From contig JBBRMT010000236.1 in the NCBI GenBank assembly GCA_038230695.1, positions 1 through 7,188 on the forward strand: a DNA stretch of 7,188 bases, written 5' to 3'. This document shows, piece after piece, positions 1 to 5,451 of this stretch. Position 1 is the first letter of the stretch. The number at the start of each line of letters is the position of its first letter. The notes under the pieces are model-generated. The model searched no databases, had not been told where the DNA came from, and saw only the letters and a program-made list of their open reading frames with translations. The position numbers and the translations under genes are program-made. Origin of the DNA: QHBQ01 sp038230695 (GTDB taxonomy: Bacteria > Chloroflexota > Chloroflexia > QHBQ01).

Positions 1-20
1 ACCCCCGCTGGGGGCTTTTT
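1..20 (+). terminator. Rho-independent terminator, left part possibly cut by the window edge
   Basis: Five C (2-6) pair with five G (10-14) across a three-base GCT loop, and a C plus five T follow (15-20). This is the classic hairpin and U-tract shape. It probably ends a transcript from a gene to the left of the window. The T-tract ends only six bases before the ribosome binding site of the next gene, so transcripts of that gene either read through the hairpin or start inside a very small space. More stem may lie outside the window. Confidence 0.7.
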
Positions 21-26
21 GCCTTT

Positions 27-33
27 GGAGGAA
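27..33 (+). promoter_or_regulatory. Ribosome binding site of the cofD-like gene
   Basis: GGAGGAA lies five bases after its GGAGG core from the ATG at 37. It fixes the start at 37. The upstream in-frame TTG at 19 overlaps the terminator T-tract and has no Shine-Dalgarno sequence, so it is an unlikely start. Confidence 0.85.
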
Positions 34-36
34 CGC

Positions 37-966
37 ATGATCGTAGCACTGGCAGGTGGTGTAGGTGGAGCGAAGCTGGCGCAGGGATTGGCAGCAGTGG
101 CTGATGATTTGAGCGTCATCGTCAACACCGCCGACGACTTCGAGCTATACGGCCTGCATATCAGCCCCGACCTGGATACGGTGATGTACACGCTGGCGGG
201 TCTCGCCAACCCTACCACCGGCTGGGGCATCAGCGATGAAAGCTGGGGTTTCATGACGATGCTTGACCAGTATGGCGAGGAAGCCTGGTTTCGCCTCGGC
301 GACCGTGACCTGGCGACCCATGTGCTACGCACGATGCGATTGCGGGCGGGGCAGTCGCTTACCAATGCGACGACGGAGTTGGCTGCCGCATTGGGTATCA
401 AGGCGCGGCTGCTGCCGATGTGCAACCAGCCAGTCAGCACCCTGGTGAACACGCCCGACGGTTGGCTGGGCTTTCAGGACTACTTCGTACGTCGCCACCA
501 TCAGGATCGGGTGCTGGAGGTCAGCTTCAGTGGCATCGAGAATGCGGATTTGTCAGCAGAGGTGGATGAGGCATTGCGCCAGGCTGAGGCGATCATCTTC
601 TGCCCATCCAACCCCATTGTCAGCATCGGCCCGATCCTGGCAGTGGCAGGGATGCGCGAGTTGCTGGCCGAGGTAGGTCAGCAAGTGCCAATCGTGGCAG
701 TCAGCCCCATCGTAGGCGGCAAGGCGCTAAAGGGTCCCGCCGATGCGATGCTCAGTTCGCTGGGTGATGAGCCATCCGCGCTGGGCGTGGCCCGCCTCTA
801 CGCAGGGCTAGTGCGTGGCATGGTGATTGACCACGCCGATGCCGACTTGCAGACCGCCATCGAGGCGCTGGGGATGCGCGTGCTGGTGACACAAACAGTG
901 ATGGGCGAGGCCGACGATCGGGCGCGGCTGGCCCGCGAAGTGCTGAACTTCACGAAAGGTATCTGA
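37..966 (+). CDS. cofD: CofD/FbiA-family transferase of coenzyme F420 biosynthesis
   Basis: Cytoplasmic enzyme expected to transfer the phospholactyl group (or, in bacterial FbiA types, the phosphoenolpyruvyl group) from its guanylylated carrier to the deazaflavin Fo, giving F420-0 or dehydro-F420-0. The 309-residue protein is normal length for the family. Family signatures are visible in order: glycine-rich GGVGGAK at 7-13; the NTADDFELYGLHISPDLDT stretch (30-48), whose acidic residues are typical of the metal and nucleotide site; LGDRDLATH at 88-96; FCPSNPIVSIGPIL at 188-201; SPIVGGKALKGPADAML at 223-239. Start at ATG 37 is chosen because GGAGG precedes it. No other F420 gene (cofC/fbiD, cofE/fbiB, fbiC) is in the window, so the gene appears detached here. 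The GNAT gene follows after nine bases and may be co-transcribed. Whether lactate phosphate or phosphoenolpyruvate is the donor cannot be read from the sequence by eye. Confidence 0.93.
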   Translation: MIVALAGGVGGAKLAQGLAAVADDLSVIVNTADDFELYGLHISPDLDTVMYTLAGLANPTTGWGISDESWGFMTMLDQYGEEAWFRLGDRDLATHVLRTMRLRAGQSLTNATTELAAALGIKARLLPMCNQPVSTLVNTPDGWLGFQDYFVRRHHQDRVLEVSFSGIENADLSAEVDEALRQAEAIIFCPSNPIVSIGPILAVAGMRELLAEVGQQVPIVAVSPIVGGKALKGPADAMLSSLGDEPSALGVARLYAGLVRGMVIDHADADLQTAIEALGMRVLVTQTVMGEADDRARLAREVLNFTKGI

Positions 967-975
967 CATAATACA

Positions 976-1917
976 ATGGATACAGCAAAACTAATCATCC
1001 GTCCCGAAACGGTCGCCGACTACGCCATGATTGCCGATGTTCATGCCCGCGCTTTTACTAATCAGCGGCGGGTAGGGCTGATTGTCTCGCTGCTACGCCA
1101 TCGTCGTGCTTTCGACCCTGACCTGTCGCTGGTGGCTGAGTTGGATGGTAGGGTGGTTGGTCATGTGCTATTCTCCCCTTATCGGATGCGCCTGCTCAAT
1201 CAGACTGTCGTGACGGTGAACCTCTCGCCGATTGCGGTTGATCCCGCATATCAAAGCCAGGGCATCGGTGGCCGCCTGATCAGCGAAGGCCACGCGCTGG
1301 CAACGGCGAAGGGTTACGCCCTCAGTATCCTGGTGGGCCATCCGACCTACTATCCCCGTTTTGGCTACCAGCAGCGTGTCTATGGGCCAGCGCAAGTCAT
1401 TGCCTCGACCACTTCATTGCCTGACGTGCTAGAAACACACGAGCCAACCAGCGATGATTTGCTAATGCTGCAAGAGTTGTGGCAGCACGAGGAGAGCGCG
1501 GTGGATATGGCTTTGCAGCCGGGGCCGGACCTGCTCGACTGGATTAGCCCCAATCCGGCGATCCGCGCAACCGTCTACACCCACCACGATTTGGTAGTCG
1601 GCTACACGCGCATCAACACCGCGCAGCCAACCGCGCCGCTCTACTTCCTGGCGCGGGATAACGAAGCGGCCCAAGCGATGGTGGCAACAATAGCCCATAC
1701 CTCGGAAGCAGGTACACCGCCGACAGAATATGTGCTGCCGCTGCACCCATTCTCCGCCTCGACGATGGCGTTCGGCGAGGCGACTACCACCGCCTGGAAC
1801 GCAGCGATGGTCTGCCCACTTGGCCCCAGCCCGTTCGAGGAGTACATGGCGCAGGCGCAGGAGGGACAGCGTCCGCCGGGGCGACCGATCTGGCCGGTGG
1901 CGTTTGAACTCGACTGA
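976..1917 (+). CDS. Two-part GNAT-family N-acetyltransferase (YhbS-like N-terminal half)
   Basis: Predicted acetyl-CoA-dependent N-acetyltransferase; substrate unknown. The GNAT fold covers about residues 5-140: the opening strand LIIRPETVADYAMIADVH (6-23), central strands with VAELDGRVVGHVLFSP (53-68), and motif A with LSPIAVDPAYQSQGIGGRLI (83-102). That motif includes the acetyl-CoA pyrophosphate loop Q93-x-x-G96-x-G98. Next comes the GHPTYYPRFGYQ segment (121-132) common in YhbS-type members. Residues about 150-313 form a second region without a motif I can name. It may be a degenerate second GNAT-like domain or a substrate domain. At 313 residues the protein is roughly twice a single GNAT domain. 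The start at ATG 976 is needed to keep the first strand. It has no Shine-Dalgarno sequence and lies nine bases after the cofD stop, so translational coupling or a leaderless start is likely. Confidence 0.85.
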   Translation: MDTAKLIIRPETVADYAMIADVHARAFTNQRRVGLIVSLLRHRRAFDPDLSLVAELDGRVVGHVLFSPYRMRLLNQTVVTVNLSPIAVDPAYQSQGIGGRLISEGHALATAKGYALSILVGHPTYYPRFGYQQRVYGPAQVIASTTSLPDVLETHEPTSDDLLMLQELWQHEESAVDMALQPGPDLLDWISPNPAIRATVYTHHDLVVGYTRINTAQPTAPLYFLARDNEAAQAMVATIAHTSEAGTPPTEYVLPLHPFSASTMAFGEATTTAWNAAMVCPLGPSPFEEYMAQAQEGQRPPGRPIWPVAFELD

Positions 1918-1942
1918 TCAGCATTATACAACGGCCACAGGA

Positions 1943-1963
1943 CAACCTGATTGAGGTTGGTTT
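1943..1963 (+). terminator. Weak hairpin after the GNAT gene, possible terminator
   Basis: CAACCT (1943-1948) pairs with AGGTTG (1954-1959) around a five-base loop, and then GTTT follows. The stem is only six pairs and the U-tract is three bases, so this would be a weak terminator. It could equally be chance. Confidence 0.3.
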
Positions 1964-1981
1964 CATGGGTCGTTGGGATTC

Positions 1982-1990
1982 TGGTATAAT
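1982..1990 (+). promoter_or_regulatory. Extended -10 promoter of the restriction-modification operon
   Basis: TGGTATAAT is a perfect TATAAT (1985-1990) preceded by the TGn extension. No good -35 hexamer lies at the usual distance (bases near 1962-1967 read TTCATG), which is tolerated by extended -10 promoters. Transcription would start about six or seven bases after the last T, at 1996-1997. That is on the ATG itself, so the mRNA is predicted to be leaderless. The absence of any Shine-Dalgarno sequence before ATG 1996 agrees with this. Confidence 0.7.
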
Positions 1991-1995
1991 TAGCT

Positions 1996-3966
1996 ATGCT
2001 AACGACCAACCCTATCCAACTTCCGCTCTTTGCAGTGGAAGCTAACCAGCCTCCACAACAATCCTGGTTCGACCAGATGCTTAATGCTCTTGCCGTCGAA
2101 ACTGGCCCTGCTTGGCCTGATCGCTTTGGTAGGGCAATGAGGAAATGGCTTTCAGCACAAAGCCATCAGCCTATTAGAACGCTCAGTCTGTTCTCCGGTG
2201 GCGGGGGGTTGGATATCGCTTTCCATGATGCAGGCTTTGACATCGTAGAGATGGTGGAAATTGAGGAGCAGTATGGCAAGACGCTACGCGCCAACGCTCT
2301 AGCGGATAAGTATTTGGGCGCAGCTACGGTGCGATGCGTAGATGTTCGCAGCTATTCGCCCTCACCCGACTTGCAAGTAGACTTCATAATTGGCGGTCCG
2401 CCATGCCAAACCTTCTCCGCCGCAGGTCGCCGTGCCGCCGGAGTTAGAGGCACCAACGACCCCAAAGGTATGCTCTTCCGCGAGTATATACGCATTTTGC
2501 ACATGATCAAGCCACACGGCTTCCTCTTTGAGAACGTTTACGGCATCATCGGAGCCAATGGCGGCGACTCGTGGAGGCAAATACAGGATGAGTTTCGGGA
2601 AGCTGGATACGATATATACTGGCGGATTCTGGATGCTGCCGATTACGGAGTGCCACAACACAGGGAGAGGCTATTCATCGTTGGACTGCAACATGGTGAT
2701 GATGCTTACCTATTCCCTTATCCCACACATGGTCATGATGCGATTACCTCTCGCCCATACTATACAGCTGGTGAAGCATTGTGCGGTATTGACGTGTCAG
2801 ACGCTGTCTCTGGTATCGGGGGGCGCTATGGTCATCTTATCCCCGACATACCGCCAGGTTTGAACTACTCGTTCTACACCCAGGAAATGGGGCATCCAAA
2901 TCCAGTATTTAGTTGGCGATCAAAGTTCTCTGACTTTATGTACAAAGCCGACCCTGATACGCCTGTGCGGACTATAAAAGCACAAGGCGGACAGTATACC
3001 GGGCCATTTAGCTGGCACAACCGCCACTTCACGGTTAACGAATTGAAGCGGTTGCAAACCTTCCCTGATGAATACATCATCGTTGGTGGAAGGCAGGTTG
3101 CCATCGAACAAATTGGCAACTCAGTACCGCCGCAGATCGGTCGCATCCTCGCTCTAAGCATCCTTCATCAAGTATTCGGTGTTATTCTGCCCTTCCCCAT
3201 GTGCTACCTACCCGCCGAAAAGCAACTCGGCTTCAGAACACGTAAACGTATTCTGACTGAGCAGTATCTGGCTAAGGCGAAGACAGCGCTAGCTACAATG
3301 TATCACCCACTTAAGGCCAGTCACCTCCCCACTAGCGCCATCCGCTATATAACGCGGAGCTTTGGGTTCAACGTGACTGGAGCTAAAGGTGACTCTCCGG
3401 TAAGCGTAGGTTACGAACAAGGCGAAGGGTGCTTGCGTATTCATGTCAAACCGTACAACGATGAGCATGGAACGGGAGATATTGCCTATTGCATTCATGT
3501 TACCCCATCCGTCGGTGAAAGCTGGACACTACCGTGGAGCGAGGTTCGATTGCAAGGCGAGAGCTGCGTACCTGCCATTTTCACGGCACTTTGGAAAGCC
3601 TTTGAGGAGCTTGTTGCCAGCAGCTATAGCATTGCTGACCTGGTGCAGCTATCGGGATACTATCAGTACACCCCACGCATACGTGCTAGACTGATAACTG
3701 AGGTAGGCGCTTCAACTGAATGGCGCGTGCTTCAGCAGGTGATCGCAGGATCTGGCATAGCTGGACAGCTTTCAGCTAGCGCCCTTGCTTATCTTTGGCA
3801 TATTGATGAAGCTGAGGTTTTGGCTTTGCTGCGATGGCTACGCACGCTAGGCTACGAGGTACGCAATCATAATACCAACCCTCAGATTAAGGAAGGGGAT
3901 TATCTTATTCCTTACGCTTTTCCTACCTTGACCCCACGCAGTGTTCAGCTAAGAAAGAAACTCTGA
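1996..3966 (+). CDS. DNA (cytosine-5-)-methyltransferase of a type II restriction-modification system
   Basis: Transfers a methyl group from S-adenosylmethionine to C5 of cytosine in a specific DNA site, protecting host DNA from the neighbouring nuclease. All main C5-methyltransferase motifs are intact: motif I LFSGGGGLD (65-73) for cofactor binding; motif IV GGPPCQTFS with catalytic Cys137; motif VI FENV (178-181); motif VIII QHRERLF (221-227); motif IX region around TPVRTIKAQGG (322-332); motif X QIGNSVPPQIG (372-382). The variable region between VIII and IX, where the target recognition domain normally lies, is only about 95 residues. About 58 residues precede motif I. About 255 residues (roughly 400-656) follow the catalytic core, making the protein much longer than the usual 300-450. 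I do not recognise that extension. GC is lower than in the flanking genes. The recognition sequence is unknown. ATG 1996 has no Shine-Dalgarno sequence but follows TATAAT directly. Confidence 0.95.
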   Translation: MLTTNPIQLPLFAVEANQPPQQSWFDQMLNALAVETGPAWPDRFGRAMRKWLSAQSHQPIRTLSLFSGGGGLDIAFHDAGFDIVEMVEIEEQYGKTLRANALADKYLGAATVRCVDVRSYSPSPDLQVDFIIGGPPCQTFSAAGRRAAGVRGTNDPKGMLFREYIRILHMIKPHGFLFENVYGIIGANGGDSWRQIQDEFREAGYDIYWRILDAADYGVPQHRERLFIVGLQHGDDAYLFPYPTHGHDAITSRPYYTAGEALCGIDVSDAVSGIGGRYGHLIPDIPPGLNYSFYTQEMGHPNPVFSWRSKFSDFMYKADPDTPVRTIKAQGGQYTGPFSWHNRHFTVNELKRLQTFPDEYIIVGGRQVAIEQIGNSVPPQIGRILALSILHQVFGVILPFPMCYLPAEKQLGFRTRKRILTEQYLAKAKTALATMYHPLKASHLPTSAIRYITRSFGFNVTGAKGDSPVSVGYEQGEGCLRIHVKPYNDEHGTGDIAYCIHVTPSVGESWTLPWSEVRLQGESCVPAIFTALWKAFEELVASSYSIADLVQLSGYYQYTPRIRARLITEVGASTEWRVLQQVIAGSGIAGQLSASALAYLWHIDEAEVLALLRWLRTLGYEVRNHNTNPQIKEGDYLIPYAFPTLTPRSVQLRKKL

Positions 3967-5342
3967 TGTCTGATTCCAACCGCGACGAACTTCACCTCAG
4001 AGTTTATCGGCATCGCAGTGAACTGGTGCGGCCTGATGGTGGCAAAGACGTGTTTCTTGAGGGCGCACAAAGTGCGGGAGCAAGCGTGCGCCAAAAGGCA
4101 ATTGTAGAAGTGTTGAAGGGCGGCTTCCTCGAAGCGCAGATTATTATGTGCCGAGACCAACCAGGGCAGTTGGTGTCCTCTCAATTGAGCGAGGCTCACC
4201 GCCAATTGCTGGATCAGGTTGTCGAGGCGGTCACTAGCGAAGTAGGGCGGGCAATTGTGGGGCTGCTGGTGTTGCAACTTGGCATTAAGGCAATAGCGCC
4301 GCAGCAGAGTATCAGACTACACAAGGCGCGGCGAGGCTCCATTCGCAACAATGCCCATGCTAGAGATGAAGCCAATGCTGATCAATTCTCCTGGGCAGAG
4401 GGTATATCCATGCGTTCTCTTGACCGCGAGTACATCACCCCAACCTTGCGGGCGCATGGACTGGTTAAATTGAACAAAGATGGTTTCATGATGACCCGTA
4501 GCCTAGCCGAGAACTATCCATACTCCGGTGTTTACAAGGCAGCCATCAGGGGCGCACGCCAGCAATGGCTACATCTGATTGAGGCTATTGAGACCGGTCA
4601 GATAAATCCGCTAGCTGCTTTGCAGCAACTACTCTCTGCGCTACTAAACAAGACAACTGAGTTCACGCGCTTGGCAGAAGATACTCTTGCCCAACTCAAA
4701 AGGATACAAGACGCAAGCCTATTGCGAGACCACGAGTCAGTAGTTGCGCTAATGAAGCGGCACATGCAGGAAACCGACTACAGCGCCCGCATTATGGAAA
4801 TATCCATGCACACGCTGATGCAAGCCTTGCAGGAGGTTGGCGGCCTGGATGACGCAACCGTAGTCCCACTATCACAAATGCGTTCGGCTAACAAGAAGCA
4901 CGGCAACGTCGGTGATGTGGAACTCATGGAGGATGGAAATATAATCGAAGCCTGGGATGCCAAGTTCGGCGAGACCTACCTGCGCGATGAACTGGAGGAG
5001 TTGAACGATAAGCTGGGGTTGCATGAAGCGATCACCAAAGTCGGGTTTGTCACAAGCACAGAACCAGAATATTTGGATAAGATGGCGAAACGCATTTCCG
5101 AGATAGAAGATTTGCATCAAGTTAGAGTTAGCATCCTCAGCTTCGATCAGTGGATTGACCAGCAATTTGCCCGCACCGACGTAGGTGTAGAGGAGTTGCC
5201 AGCACGATGGCTGCTCGCCTACACCGAATCGCTTGCCCAAAGGCGGCAGGACATTGCCCCCATAGATGAGCCATGCTTCGCCTGGCTTTCCGAGTTGCGA
5301 GACTTGCTAACCGAGATTAGCCCAGCAAGAAAAGGTTTGTGA
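3966..5342 (+). CDS. Probable type II restriction endonuclease, PD-(D/E)XK type
   Basis: Expected to cut DNA lacking the partner enzyme's methylation. The assignment rests on two things: its place directly behind a C5-methyltransferase, and a plausible nuclease active site near residues 316-334. There, Asp317 in GDVEL is followed 14 residues later by Asp331-Ala-Lys333 in EAWDAKFG, matching the D...(D/E)xK pattern of metal-dependent PD-(D/E)XK nucleases. The N-terminal two thirds are mostly helical-looking. A stretch with RSLDREYITPTLRAHGLVKL (150-169) could be a winged-helix or DNA-contact region (inference). No membrane segment or ATPase motif is seen, so an ATP-dependent type I or III enzyme is unlikely. 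Length is 458 residues. The ATG overlaps the upstream TGA by one base and has only an A-rich upstream stretch, so translation is probably coupled. It may belong to a SacI-like family, but I cannot confirm that, and the target site is unknown. Confidence 0.8.
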   Translation: MSDSNRDELHLRVYRHRSELVRPDGGKDVFLEGAQSAGASVRQKAIVEVLKGGFLEAQIIMCRDQPGQLVSSQLSEAHRQLLDQVVEAVTSEVGRAIVGLLVLQLGIKAIAPQQSIRLHKARRGSIRNNAHARDEANADQFSWAEGISMRSLDREYITPTLRAHGLVKLNKDGFMMTRSLAENYPYSGVYKAAIRGARQQWLHLIEAIETGQINPLAALQQLLSALLNKTTEFTRLAEDTLAQLKRIQDASLLRDHESVVALMKRHMQETDYSARIMEISMHTLMQALQEVGGLDDATVVPLSQMRSANKKHGNVGDVELMEDGNIIEAWDAKFGETYLRDELEELNDKLGLHEAITKVGFVTSTEPEYLDKMAKRISEIEDLHQVRVSILSFDQWIDQQFARTDVGVEELPARWLLAYTESLAQRRQDIAPIDEPCFAWLSELRDLLTEISPARKGL

Positions 5343-5348
5343 TATAAT
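5340..5348 (+). promoter_or_regulatory. Extended -10 promoter for acs, overlapping the nuclease stop codon
   Basis: TGATATAAT contains a perfect TATAAT (5343-5348), and the TGA stop of the nuclease gene supplies the TGn extension. No clear -35 is seen (5320-5325 reads GCCCAG). A start near 5355 would give acs a leader of about 97 bases. That start falls inside the 5' arm of the hairpin at 5352-5372, so the acs transcript would carry only part of the stem. Confidence 0.6.
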
Positions 5349-5351
5349 GCC

Positions 5352-5376
5352 AGGGCGGAGCAATCCCGCCCTTTCG
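5352..5376 (+). terminator. Probable terminator of the restriction-modification operon
   Basis: AGGGCGG (5352-5358) and CCGCCCT (5366-5372) form a seven-pair GC-rich stem with a seven-base loop. The tail TTCGC is poor in U, so efficiency is uncertain. It begins ten bases after the nuclease stop, which fits an operon terminator. Because it overlaps the predicted acs start site, it may also insulate acs from read-through. Confidence 0.55.
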
Positions 5377-5400
5377 CTATTACCCAAATCCGCAACCCCC

Positions 5401-5435
5401 ATTCTACATTCTACCCTCTACCTTCTACATTCCGA
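5401..5435 (+). repeat. Tandem 7-base repeat in the acs leader
   Basis: Five head-to-tail units in exact register: ATTCTAC, ATTCTAC, CCTCTAC, CTTCTAC, ATTCCGA. The first four share TCTAC, and the last is degenerate. On the + strand the first 33 bases contain no G, so the leader RNA here should be unstructured. It lies just upstream of the acs ribosome binding site. Short tandem heptamers are known in intergenic regions of cyanobacteria; relation to those is not claimed. Confidence 0.75.
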
Positions 5436-5436
5436 C

Positions 5437-5445
5437 AAGGAGGAG
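5437..5445 (+). promoter_or_regulatory. Strong ribosome binding site of acs
   Basis: AAGGAGGAG, with AGGAGG at 5438-5443, lies eight bases before ATG 5452. It fixes that start and contrasts with the methyltransferase, GNAT and nuclease genes, which have no such sequence. Confidence 0.9.
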
Positions 5446-5451
5446 ACAAGC

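Noticed and set aside
19..36. Earlier TTG start for the cofD gene
   Set aside because: The TTG is in the terminator T-tract and lacks a ribosome binding site. The GGAGG and the family's usual N-terminus both point to ATG 37.
1641..2009. Minus-strand open frame crossing the GNAT/methyltransferase gap
   Set aside because: It overlaps the end of the GNAT gene, the promoter at 1982-1990 and the methyltransferase start, and has no protein signature. I looked here for a divergent controller gene and found no helix-turn-helix pattern.
3966..5342. Alternative reading of the nuclease gene as a type I/III or McrBC-like enzyme
   Set aside because: No Walker A, DEAD-box or GTPase motif is present, and only one methyltransferase without a specificity subunit adjoins it.
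1918..5451. Insertion-sequence or integron ends flanking the restriction-modification cassette
   Set aside because: Comparing the two gaps (1918-1995 and 5343-5451) showed only the shared TATAAT promoter core. I saw no inverted repeats, target-site duplication or recombinase gene.
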